NCBI GenBank assembly: GCA_017889745.1
Contig: JAGGAG010000119.1
Span: 1 to 8,366 of the forward strand
Direction of reading: 5' to 3'
Source: Gemmatimonadota bacterium
GTDB taxonomy: Bacteria; Gemmatimonadota; Gemmatimonadetes; Gemmatimonadales; GWC2-71-9
Length of the DNA: 8,366 bases
Positions 1 through 6,602 of the stretch are shown in pieces. Under the pieces are notes generated by a model. That model was given only the letters and a program-made list of their open reading frames with translations. It made no database searches and had not been told where the DNA came from. The position numbers and the translations under genes were made by a program. Numbering within the stretch: the first letter of the stretch is position 1; each line of letters opens with the position of its first letter.

Positions 1-18
1 TTCACGCTGCTATCGCCT

Positions 19-906
19 ATGACCGCCGTCTCCCCCGAAATCCTCAAGCAGGTCAAGGGCATCGAGCTCCGCACGCGGGGCCTGGTGTCGGCCCTGTTCG
101 CGGGCGAGTACCGCTCGGTGTTCCGGGGCCAGGGCATGGAGTTCGCCGAGGTGCGGGCGTACGAGCCGGGCGACGACTTCCGCAGTATCGACTGGAACGT
201 CTCGGCCCGCCTGGCGAGCCCGTTCGTCAAGACCTACACCGAGGAGCGCGAGCTCACGGTGATGCTGGTGGTGGACCAGTCGGGCTCCACGCGGGTGGGG
301 GACCCGGTCAGCAAGGTGGGGCTCGAGGTGGAAGTGGCCGCCGTGCTGGCACTCGCCGCGGCGTACCAGAACGACCGGGTGGGTGCCCTGCTGTTCGCGG
401 AAGAAGTAGAGCACGTGATCCCGCCGAGGAAGGGGCGGCGGCACGCGCTGCGCTGCATCCGCGACCTCATCGCTTTCTCGCCCGCCTCGAAGAAGACCAA
501 CCTCGGCGCCAGCCTGACCTATGCGGGCCGCCTGCTCCGGCATCGCAGCATCGTGGTGATCCTCTCCGACTTCCTCGCCACCGACTGGGAGCGCCCGCTG
601 CGCCGCCTGGCCGCGCGGCACGAGGTGGTGGCCGTGACGGTGGATGATCCGCGGGAGCGCACGCTGCCGGACGCGGGCGTGCTGTGGCTGGAGGACGCGG
701 AGACGGGCCGGGCGGTGCAGGTGGACACGACGGCGCGGCGGACGCGGGACGCGCTGGCGCGGCACACGGAGCGGCGCCGGCTCGAGCGGGCGCGGATGAT
801 CACGGCGGCTGGCGTGGACCAGGTGGCGCTGGTGGCGGGGCAGGACTACGCGCCGGTGCTGCGGCGGGCGTTCGCGGCGCGGGCGCGCCGGCTGCATCGC
901 GGGTGA
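19..906 (+). CDS. DUF58 family protein with VWA-type metal site (MoxR-associated)
   Basis: This is a 295-residue cytoplasmic-type protein with no signal peptide or membrane segment. The DUF58 signature is at residues 47-59 (AYEPGDDFRSIDW), preceded by the family's N-terminal block (IELRTRGLVSALFAGEY, 15-31). A complete MIDAS-like metal site is visible: D86-S88-S90 in VVDQSGS, T160 in KKTN and D184 in LSDF. In the family, DUF58 proteins are encoded between a MoxR AAA+ ATPase and Bat VWA proteins and are thought to join them in one complex; that role here is inferred from context. The ATG at 19 is chosen because conserved sequence begins about ten residues later. The frame stays open to the window edge, so a slightly longer start cannot be excluded. 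No Shine-Dalgarno is seen in the 18 bases upstream. The stop TGA (904-906) shares its last base with the ATG of the next gene. The family call is secure, the precise role is not. Confidence 0.92.
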   Translation: MTAVSPEILKQVKGIELRTRGLVSALFAGEYRSVFRGQGMEFAEVRAYEPGDDFRSIDWNVSARLASPFVKTYTEERELTVMLVVDQSGSTRVGDPVSKVGLEVEVAAVLALAAAYQNDRVGALLFAEEVEHVIPPRKGRRHALRCIRDLIAFSPASKKTNLGASLTYAGRLLRHRSIVVILSDFLATDWERPLRRLAARHEVVAVTVDDPRERTLPDAGVLWLEDAETGRAVQVDTTARRTRDALARHTERRRLERARMITAAGVDQVALVAGQDYAPVLRRAFAARARRLHRG

Positions 907-1706
907 TGCTCCTGCTCCTGGCCCTGCTGCAGCAGGGCGCGCCGACGGTGGGTGACACGATCTGGCTCGTGCGCACCGTGGCCGTGCCGGGTGGGAGCGC
1001 GGTGCGCCCGGCGTCGTGGAACCCCACCGGCGACCTGGAGACGCTGGGACCGCCGCGGGTGACGACGCGTGGCGACTCGGTGGAGATCGCGTACCCGGTG
1101 GTGGTGTGGCTGCCGGGATCGCGCACCGTGGACGTGCCCGGCCCGCTGCTGCTGCTCGCCGGCGGCGGGGTGGACTCGATCCCGGCGGAGCGGATGACGG
1201 TGACGGTGGCCAGCATCCTGCCGGCGGGCGTGCCCGAGTCGGCGCTCAGGATCCAACCGGCGGCACAACCGGTGATGCGGGGCGAGCGGACGCCGCGCTC
1301 GCTGCTGGCGATGCTGCTGCTCGCGACGGTGCTGCTGGTGCCGGTCCATCTCCTGTGGCGACGCCGGGGGAAGCCGCTGCCGCGGGTGCCGGCCCCCCCC
1401 GTTCCGGCGCTGCCGCTCGACCGCTGGGCCGACGCGGGCGAGGTGCGCGTGGTGCTGGCGGCGGCGACCTCGTCGCTGCGCGACGTGATCGCCCGGGCGG
1501 TGCCGGAAGCGACGCCGGCGGTGGACGTGCCGCAGGTGCTTGCTGCGGTGCGCGCCTCGCGCCCCGAGTGGCCGCTGGACGAGATCGCCGACGTGCTGGG
1601 CGCGCTGGAGGAGGCGCGGTTCCGGCCGGAAGCGTTCCCCGACCCCGCGGGCCTGGCGACGTGGGCGCAGACCCTCGCCACGAAGCTCACCACGGCGGCC
1701 GCGTGA
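906..1706 (+). CDS. Single-pass membrane protein of the Bat operon, BatD-like in layout (DUF4381 position)
   Basis: I do not recognise a named family with confidence. The 266-residue product starts with a leucine-rich leader (MLLLLALLQQG) that has no basic residue. A beta-rich, probably periplasmic stretch follows at about 17-125, then one membrane helix at about 132-150 followed by WRRRGK, which puts the C-terminus inside. A proline-rich linker (155-170) leads to a helical domain (171-262) containing LDEIADVLGALEEARF. Its place between DUF58 and BatA is where DUF4381 proteins sit in proteobacterial operons, but those lack the long outer domain. The layout (leader, outer beta region, one helix, basic KPLP linker, helical inner domain) repeats that of the BatD part of the gene at 4284, with a nearly identical leader. 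Start: ATG 906 overlaps the upstream stop by one base (TGATG). GTG 903 directly before it is an alternative. The stop overlaps the batA start (GTGA). Reading frame is firm, function unknown. Confidence 0.75.
   Translation: MLLLLALLQQGAPTVGDTIWLVRTVAVPGGSAVRPASWNPTGDLETLGPPRVTTRGDSVEIAYPVVVWLPGSRTVDVPGPLLLLAGGGVDSIPAERMTVTVASILPAGVPESALRIQPAAQPVMRGERTPRSLLAMLLLATVLLVPVHLLWRRRGKPLPRVPAPPVPALPLDRWADAGEVRVVLAAATSSLRDVIARAVPEATPAVDVPQVLAAVRASRPEWPLDEIADVLGALEEARFRPEAFPDPAGLATWAQTLATKLTTAAA
921..938. repeat. 18-bp perfect palindrome just after a start codon
   Basis: GCCCTGCTGCAGCAGGGC equals its own reverse complement. In mRNA it could fold into a 7-bp GC-rich stem with a UGCA loop, beginning 15 bases after the A of the ATG at 906. 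The core 12 bases (CTGCTGCAGCAG, codons 7-10) recur at the same codons in the gene starting at 4284. The codons spell Leu-Leu-Gln-Gln, so coding constraint may be the whole explanation. No run of T follows, so it is not a typical terminator. Confidence 0.4.
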
Positions 1707-2674
1707 GCTTCGCGCGTCCCCTCCTGCTCCTTCTGCTCCTCTTCCTGCCGCTGTGGTGGTGGCAGCGCCGGAAGCGGCGCGTCACCGTCGCCTTCAGCGA
1801 CGTGGGGATGGTGGCGTCGGACGCGCGCCCGCCGTGGTGGACGCGGTTGCCACCGGTGCTGCGCTCGCTGGCGCTCATCGCCTGGATCGTGGCGGCGGCG
1901 GGCCCGCAGGTGGGCGGCAGCACGGTGGAGGAGAAGCGCGAGGGGATCGCGATCGTCATCGCGATCGACATTTCCAGCAGCATGCTCGCCGAGGATTTCG
2001 CGCCGTCCAACCGGCTCGAGGTGGCAAAGCAGCAGGCGATCGAGTTCGTGCGCGGGCGGAAGGCCGACCGCATCGGCCTGGTGGCGTTCGCGGGCGAGGC
2101 GCTGACGCAGGTGCCGGTGACCCTCGACTATGCGGTGGTGATGCAGGCCGTCGAGGGCCTGCGCATCGGGAGCCTGGAGGACGGCACGGCGATCGGCAGC
2201 GGGCTCGCGACGGCGGTGAACCGGCTGCGGCGCGCGCCGGGCAAGTCGAAGGTGGTGCTGCTGCTCACTGACGGCGAAAACAACCGGGGGCGGATCGACC
2301 CGCGCACCGCGGCCGCCACCGCCGAGTCGTACGGCATCAAGGTGTACACGATCGGGGTGGGCACCGAGGGCGAGGCGCGCATTCCCACGGGGCGCGGCAT
2401 CGGCGGGCTGCGCTACGAGGTGCTGCAGGTGAACATCGACGAGGACCTGCTGCGCGAGATCGCCGGGAAGACGGGGGGCAAGTACTTCCGCGCGCGCGAC
2501 AGCGAGGCGCTGAGCCGGATCTTCCACCAGATCGACGCGCTGGAGAAGACGCCCGTCACGGTGACCCGTTATGCCCGGTACGACGAGGTGATCCAGCCGT
2601 TCGTGATCGCGGGCCTGGTGGTGCTCCTGCTGGAGCTGGCCCTGTCGGCCACCGTCGCGGTGCGCGTGCCATGA
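1703..2674 (+). CDS. batA: BatA, membrane-anchored VWA domain protein
   Basis: This 323-residue protein has the standard BatA/BatB layout: two N-terminal membrane segments (about 6-20 and 54-68) separated by a basic loop (QRRKRR), a VWA domain at about 80-275, and a C-terminal helix at about 298-319. The metal site is complete: D89-S91-S93 in AIDISSSM, T162 in DGTAIG and D190 in LLTDGEN. The basic loop predicts that the VWA domain faces the periplasm. Bat VWA proteins are thought to act with MoxR ATPases in envelope stress or oxygen tolerance; the reaction is not established. The start GTG 1703 overlaps the previous stop (GTGA) and opens directly into the first membrane helix. No Shine-Dalgarno is visible, which suggests coupled reinitiation. 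The next gene overlaps its stop as ATGA. It is paralogous to the following gene, sharing MLAED after the metal motif. Calling it BatA rather than BatB rests on being the first and plainer of the pair. Confidence 0.92.
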   Translation: MSFARPLLLLLLLFLPLWWWQRRKRRVTVAFSDVGMVASDARPPWWTRLPPVLRSLALIAWIVAAAGPQVGGSTVEEKREGIAIVIAIDISSSMLAEDFAPSNRLEVAKQQAIEFVRGRKADRIGLVAFAGEALTQVPVTLDYAVVMQAVEGLRIGSLEDGTAIGSGLATAVNRLRRAPGKSKVVLLLTDGENNRGRIDPRTAAATAESYGIKVYTIGVGTEGEARIPTGRGIGGLRYEVLQVNIDEDLLREIAGKTGGKYFRARDSEALSRIFHQIDALEKTPVTVTRYARYDEVIQPFVIAGLVVLLLELALSATVAVRVP

Positions 2675-4284
2675 CCTTCGAGACCCCACTCCTGCTCGCG
2701 GCGGCGCCGATCGCGGGTGGCCTGCTCCTCGCGGGCGCGTGGCTCGCGCGGCGCCGGCGGATCACCGCGGCCTCGGCGTGGTCCTCGGCGCTGGGGAACC
2801 TCGCGCGCCGGCGTGCCCGGTGGACGCCGGCCATACTGGCGGTGGGCGGCGCGCTCGCGGCGGTGGCGTTCGCGGGGCCCCGGGGCGGGCCGCGGAGCGT
2901 CGTGTCGGAGAGCCGCGCGCTCAACCTGGTGATCGCGGTGGACGTGAGCCGGTCGATGCTCGCCGAGGACGTGGCGCCGAGCCGGTTGCAGCGGGCGGTG
3001 CGCGAGGCGCGCCGGCTGGTGGAGGACCTGCCCGGCGACCGGCTGGGCCTGATCGCGTTTGCCGGGAAGAGCTACATCCTGTCGCCGCTCACGGTGGACG
3101 GTGGCGCCGTGGAGATGTACCTCGACGCGCTCGATCCCGACATTGCGTCGGAGGGGGGCACCAGCCTGTCGGCGGTGTTGCGGCAGGGATCGGAGCTGCT
3201 GACGGCCACGCGCGACGGCGCCGACCGGGTGCTGGTGGTGTTCACGGACGGCGAAGCGCATGACTCGCTGGACGATGCGCTGGCGGCGGCGCGCGCGCTG
3301 GCACGACAGGGGATCACGCTGATCCTCGTGGCCGAAGGCGGCGTGGAGCCGGTGCGGATCCCGATCCGCGACCAGAACGGCGCACTGCTCGAGTACAAGC
3401 TGGACGAGAACGGCGAGGTGGTGCGCACGCGGCGGAGCGACGTGGCACTGCGCGGGATCGCGGAGGCGGCGAAGGGCTCGGTGGTGGCGTCGGAGCTGCC
3501 GGACCAGGCAGGCGCGGCGCGGGAACTGCTGGCGACGCTGCGACGGAGCGCGTCGCGGGAGAGCCGCACGGCCGACCTGGAGCCGCTGGCGTGGGTGCCG
3601 ATCCTGGTCGCGGCGATCCTGCTGCTGCTCGATACCTGGCGCCAGAAGGCGGGCGCCCTGGTCGGGCTGCTGCTCATGCTCACGGCGGCCCCGGCGTCGG
3701 CCCAACGCCCGTCGCCCGGGGAGCGCAAGCTCGCGACCGGCGACACTTCGGCGGCGGCCTCGGCGTTCCTCAAGGAGGCGAGCCGCGCATCGAGCGACAC
3801 GGCGCTGTACGACGCGGGCACTGCGGCGCTCGCGGCGGGCGACGTCGAGGCGGCGCACTCGGCGCTCGCGCTGGCGGCCAAGTCGGTGGATCCGGGCCTC
3901 CGTTACCGGGCGCTGTACAACCTCGGGGTGGTGTCGCTCATGGTGGCGCGGTCCGACACGGCCAAGCGGGAGGCGATGACGCAGGAGGCGATTGACAACC
4001 TCCGCGAGGCGTTGCTGCTGGCGCCGAGTTCGGAACGGGCCAAGTGGAACCTGGAACTGGCCGAGCGGATGCGTCCGCCGCCGAGCGGTGGCGGTGGTGG
4101 CGGGCAGAGCGGCGGGCCCTCGAAGCCGCAGCCGCAGCAGGCCAAGCCCACGCCGGCGAGCGGCGGGCTGAACAAGAGCCAGGCGGAACAGATCCTGAGC
4201 TCGATGGAGCGGGAGGAACTGGGCACGCAGATGGCGCGGCAGCGGAAGCTCCGGGCGCCGCCACCGCCGGGGAAGGACTGGTGA
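2671..4284 (+). CDS. batB: BatB VWA protein fused to a BatC-like TPR domain
   Basis: The 537-residue product joins two Bat modules. Residues 1-323 form BatB: membrane segments at about 6-25 and 51-69 with a basic loop between, a VWA domain at about 83-290 with an intact metal site (D91-S93-S95, T164, D193 in FTDGE), and a helix at about 308-320. A second hydrophobic stretch with a signal-peptidase-like end (APASA before Q345) follows, after the basic RQK. Residues 350-465 are TPR-like helices, including YDAGTAALAAGDVEAA and YNLGVVSLM. A Gly/Pro/Gln linker (470-500) leads to a tail with NKSQAEQILSSMEREE and a terminal KDW, which resembles the BatC C-terminus. Predicted topology puts both the VWA and TPR parts in the periplasm. 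The start ATG 2671 overlaps the batA stop (ATGA). The stop overlaps the next ATG by one base. Fusion of BatB and BatC is known in some lineages; the retained internal signal-like segment is the odd feature. Confidence 0.9.
   Translation: MTFETPLLLAAAPIAGGLLLAGAWLARRRRITAASAWSSALGNLARRRARWTPAILAVGGALAAVAFAGPRGGPRSVVSESRALNLVIAVDVSRSMLAEDVAPSRLQRAVREARRLVEDLPGDRLGLIAFAGKSYILSPLTVDGGAVEMYLDALDPDIASEGGTSLSAVLRQGSELLTATRDGADRVLVVFTDGEAHDSLDDALAAARALARQGITLILVAEGGVEPVRIPIRDQNGALLEYKLDENGEVVRTRRSDVALRGIAEAAKGSVVASELPDQAGAARELLATLRRSASRESRTADLEPLAWVPILVAAILLLLDTWRQKAGALVGLLLMLTAAPASAQRPSPGERKLATGDTSAAASAFLKEASRASSDTALYDAGTAALAAGDVEAAHSALALAAKSVDPGLRYRALYNLGVVSLMVARSDTAKREAMTQEAIDNLREALLLAPSSERAKWNLELAERMRPPPSGGGGGGQSGGPSKPQPQQAKPTPASGGLNKSQAEQILSSMEREELGTQMARQRKLRAPPPPGKDW
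3649..3702 (+). other. Internal signal-peptide-like segment at the BatB/BatC boundary
   Basis: Residues 327-344 of the BatB-BatC protein read as a hydrophobic core (ALVGLLLMLTAAP) ending in ASA before Gln345, the form of a signal peptidase I site. Three basic or polar residues (RQK, 324-326) lie just before it. It would act as a fourth membrane helix or be cleaved to release the TPR part. Cleavage is inference. Confidence 0.55.
4269..4277 (+). promoter_or_regulatory. Shine-Dalgarno-like site for the batD fusion gene
   Basis: GGGGAAGGA lies inside the end of the batB fusion gene, six bases before the ATG at 4284. It is the clearest purine-rich ribosome-binding sequence before any Bat start here; the starts at 19, 906, 1703 and 2671 have none. 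It supports ATG 4284 as the start of the batD gene. The bases also encode Gly-Lys-Asp, so conservation for protein coding is an alternative. Confidence 0.5.
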
Positions 4285-6593
4285 TGCTCGCGCTGCTGTT
4301 GCTGCTGCAGCAGGGGCCGGGGCTCACGCTCACGGCGACGGTGGACCGTCCGCGCCTCAACGTGGGCGAGGAGGTGGTGCTCACCATCGTGGCGGGCGGG
4401 CGCACGGCCGACGCGGTGCAGTTCGACCTGCCGGCGTTCAGCGGCTTCGCGCTCATGTCGCGGAGCGAGACGAGCGAAGTGACGATGGGCGTGGAACGCG
4501 CGCGCGTGAGCACGCTCGAACTGCGGCTCCGCGCGGTCCGGGCGGGGAGCTACGCCTTCGGCCCGATCCGGGTGCAGCAGGGCACGTCGCAGGCCAGCAT
4601 CGACGGCCCCGACGTGGAGGTGACGGAGAACGCGGCGGCGGGAATGGTGGCGCTCAATCCGCGGGTGCGCGACCTGGTGGCACGCGCGCCGCCGCCGAGG
4701 GAGGGCTCGGGCGCGAGCGTGCAGGTGGTGCTGTCGCGCGACACGGTGCTGGTGGGCGAGCAGGTGGACGTGCTCACCGCCGCGTGGTTCTCGCGCGAGC
4801 TGCGCGGGCGGCTGCGGCGCCAGCCGCGGTTCGAGCCGCCGGTGCTGGCGGGCGTGTGGGCGTTTCCGCAGACGGCGCTGCCGGGCATCGCGGCGAGCAA
4901 GCGGGTGGGCGACCGGTGGTACGACCTCTTCGTGCTGTACCAGGTGGTGTTTCCGCTGGCGCCGGGCGCGGTGTCGATCCCGCCGGTGACGCTCACGTAC
5001 GAGATCCCGGTGGCGATGCAGTTCTTCAGCCAGGACGAGCGCTACACGGTGTCGAGCCCGCAGAGGACACTGGCGGTGCTGCCGCTCCCGACGGCGGGGC
5101 AGCCGCCGGGGTTCGCGGGCGCCACCGGTGTCAACCTCAAGCTCGAGCGACAGGTCACGCCCACGGCGGCGCGGGCGAACGAGGCGGTGAACGTCGAGAT
5201 CGCGGTGCGGGGCGAGGGCAACGTGGCACTCTGGCCGGCGCCGGAGGTCAGCTGGCCGGCGGGCACGCGAGCGTACGCCGAGGGATCGAGCGAGGAGATG
5301 CAGCCGGTGGCGGGGCGCCTCGCGGGAGTGAAGCGGTTCAAGTTCGTGGTGGTGCCGACGCAGGCGGGGGTGCTGACGGTGCCGGCGGTGAGCTACCCGT
5401 ACTACGACTTCGGGCGGCGCGGCTACGTGGTGCCCACGCTGCCCGCGGTCGGGGTCGCGGTAGCGACGGGCAAGGAGGCCACGGCGGCCCGCTCCATGCC
5501 GCCGCCCCTGATGCCGGCGCGCGGGGCGCCGCTGGCCGACCAGGTGAGCGAAGGATTGACGCAGTGGGGCTGGGGCGTGGTGCTGCTGCTGCCGCCACTG
5601 GTGGTGCTGGGCGTGTCGATGCGCCAGCGCCGACGGCCGAAGCCGCTGCCAGCCCGGCGCAAGTCGGATGACCCGTCACTGGCGCTTGACCGGGCGCTGA
5701 TGAAGCTGCTGCCACGCGAGGACATCGCCACGTCCGACCGGCTGGTGCCGGCGCTCCGCTCGGTGGGGTTCGACCTGCCGACCGCGGAAGCGATCGCGGC
5801 GCTGCGGGATGCGGTGCAGGGGCATCGCTTCGGGCCGCCGGGACGAAGCAGCGCGCCCAAGCCGGAGGCGGTGGAGCGGGCACTGGGCTGGATCCGCGAC
5901 GCGCTGAAGAGCCGGCCGGCCGGCACCGTGGCGCTGCTGCTCCTGTGCGCGGTGTCGCTCGGTTCGGCGCAGGTGGTGCCCGACAGCCTCTATGCGGTGG
6001 GCGCGCTGAGTCACGCGGAGGAAGGATTCCAGGGCGCGATCAAGAAGTCGCCTGGCGACCCGGCGCTGTGGTACGGGCTCGGCGCCTCGCGCTACCGGCA
6101 GGGCAAGGACGGCGCGGCGGCGGCGGCGTGGGTCACGGCACTGAGGCTGTCTCCGCGCGATGGCACGATCCGGCGCGCGCTGCTGCTGACGCCGCCGCCC
6201 GACCAGGCCAGCGCGGCGCAACGCAGCGTGCCGCCCTTCAGCGCCGCGGAGTCGCTGCTGCTCGCGGCGCTCTTCTGGGTGGCGGGGTGGGGGCTCTTCC
6301 TGGCACCGGAACGGAGGACCCGCCGGTTCGCGCCGGTGCTCCTGGCGCTCGGGCTGGTGATCGGCGGGATCGCCGGGTTCACCTGGTGGTGGGACCGCCG
6401 GCCGATCGCGCTGACGATCTCGGACACGCCGCTCCGCACTTCGCCCCATGGCCGTGCCAGTGCGATCCGCACGCTCCCGTCGGGCACCGCGGTGGTGGTG
6501 GAGCGGGCGCAGCCGGGCTGGGTCCTGGTGCGCGGCCCGGGCAAGGAACTGGGCTGGCTGCCGCGCAGCGCCATCGCTCCAGCGGGCGAGTAG
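4284..6593 (+). CDS. batD: BatD fused to a BatE-like TPR/SH3 membrane module
   Basis: This 769-residue product carries two Bat modules. BatD part: leucine-rich leader (MLALLLLLQQG, 1-11), then beta-sandwich repeats across about 14-400, with the BatD-type NVGEEVVLTIVAGG strand near 26-39 and a related LVGEQVDVLTAAW at 156-168. One membrane helix (about 428-446) is followed by strongly basic RQRRRPKPLPARRK and a helical inner domain (460-543). BatE part: a signal-like hydrophobic segment (549-562, ending GSA before Q563), TPR-like helices (about 568-635, with LWYGLGASRYRQG), two membrane helices (about 653-675 and 682-703) with basic ERRTRR between, and a bacterial SH3-type domain (706-766, ending GWVLVRGPGKELGWLP). 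Topology predicts beta, TPR and SH3 parts in the periplasm, where they may scaffold the VWA proteins. The frame is continuous with no stop at the module boundary. The start ATG 4284 overlaps the previous stop by one base and has a ribosome-binding site. GTG 5928 is a possible internal BatE start. Confidence 0.9.
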   Translation: MLALLLLLQQGPGLTLTATVDRPRLNVGEEVVLTIVAGGRTADAVQFDLPAFSGFALMSRSETSEVTMGVERARVSTLELRLRAVRAGSYAFGPIRVQQGTSQASIDGPDVEVTENAAAGMVALNPRVRDLVARAPPPREGSGASVQVVLSRDTVLVGEQVDVLTAAWFSRELRGRLRRQPRFEPPVLAGVWAFPQTALPGIAASKRVGDRWYDLFVLYQVVFPLAPGAVSIPPVTLTYEIPVAMQFFSQDERYTVSSPQRTLAVLPLPTAGQPPGFAGATGVNLKLERQVTPTAARANEAVNVEIAVRGEGNVALWPAPEVSWPAGTRAYAEGSSEEMQPVAGRLAGVKRFKFVVVPTQAGVLTVPAVSYPYYDFGRRGYVVPTLPAVGVAVATGKEATAARSMPPPLMPARGAPLADQVSEGLTQWGWGVVLLLPPLVVLGVSMRQRRRPKPLPARRKSDDPSLALDRALMKLLPREDIATSDRLVPALRSVGFDLPTAEAIAALRDAVQGHRFGPPGRSSAPKPEAVERALGWIRDALKSRPAGTVALLLLCAVSLGSAQVVPDSLYAVGALSHAEEGFQGAIKKSPGDPALWYGLGASRYRQGKDGAAAAAWVTALRLSPRDGTIRRALLLTPPPDQASAAQRSVPPFSAAESLLLAALFWVAGWGLFLAPERRTRRFAPVLLALGLVIGGIAGFTWWWDRRPIALTISDTPLRTSPHGRASAIRTLPSGTAVVVERAQPGWVLVRGPGKELGWLPRSAIAPAGE
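4302..4313. repeat. 12-bp palindrome shared with the gene at 906
   Basis: CTGCTGCAGCAG is self-complementary and covers codons 7-10 of this gene, exactly as it does at 924-935 in the earlier gene. The copy here lacks the extra flanking arms. It encodes the shared Leu-Leu-Gln-Gln of the leader. Confidence 0.4.
5928..5969 (+). other. Internal signal-peptide-like segment at the BatD/BatE boundary
   Basis: Residues 549-562 of the BatD-BatE protein (VALLLLCAVSLGSA) are hydrophobic and end in GSA before Gln563, as at a signal peptidase site. Basic residues (KSR, 542-544) come just before. The segment begins at an in-frame GTG (5928), so it may be the relic start of a once separate batE, or a start still in use. 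No ribosome-binding sequence is evident before it. Confidence 0.5.
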
Positions 6594-6596
6594 ATT
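6591..6596 (+). promoter_or_regulatory. Candidate -10 box for leaderless mutL transcription
   Basis: TAGATT fits the TANNNT pattern of -10 elements and overlaps the batD stop codon. The mutL GTG begins six bases after it, the distance expected if transcription starts at or next to the start codon. No convincing -35 hexamer lies 17 bases upstream, and no Shine-Dalgarno precedes the GTG. Support is by position and pattern only. Confidence 0.35.
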
Positions 6597-6602
6597 CTCC
6601 GC

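Noticed and set aside
1..22. Tail of an upstream gene ending in TGA at 20-22
   Set aside because: Frame 2 does end there, forming an ATGA overlap, but only six codons are visible and they do not identify a protein. It is too little to annotate.
684..905. Upstream extension of the gene at 906 in the same frame
   Set aside because: The added residues are Gly/Ala-rich, overlap the conserved end of the DUF58 gene, and would bury the hydrophobic leader. The ATG at 906 gives a sensible N-terminus.
1016..1702. Upstream extension of batA in the same frame
   Set aside because: This stretch is antisense-like low-complexity sequence overlapping the previous gene. GTG 1703 leads straight into the standard first membrane helix of BatA.
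800..2689. Long open frame on the minus strand (629 codons) opposite the 906 gene and batA
   Set aside because: Its composition is typical of antisense frames in G+C-rich DNA, and both strands cannot plausibly encode BatA and this low-complexity product.
2569..3858. Minus-strand open frame of 429 codons opposite the batB gene
   Set aside because: It lies wholly antisense to a VWA gene with an intact metal site and has an Arg/His/Gln-rich, domain-free translation.
4078..4170. Gly/Pro/Gln-rich tract as a possible DNA repeat
   Set aside because: The codons vary and there is no clear tandem unit. It reads as an ordinary flexible protein linker before the BatC tail.
4044..4283. Upstream extension of the batD gene in the same frame
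   Set aside because: It overlaps the BatC-like tail and gives a Gly/Ala-rich translation. ATG 4284 has a ribosome-binding site and a hydrophobic leader.
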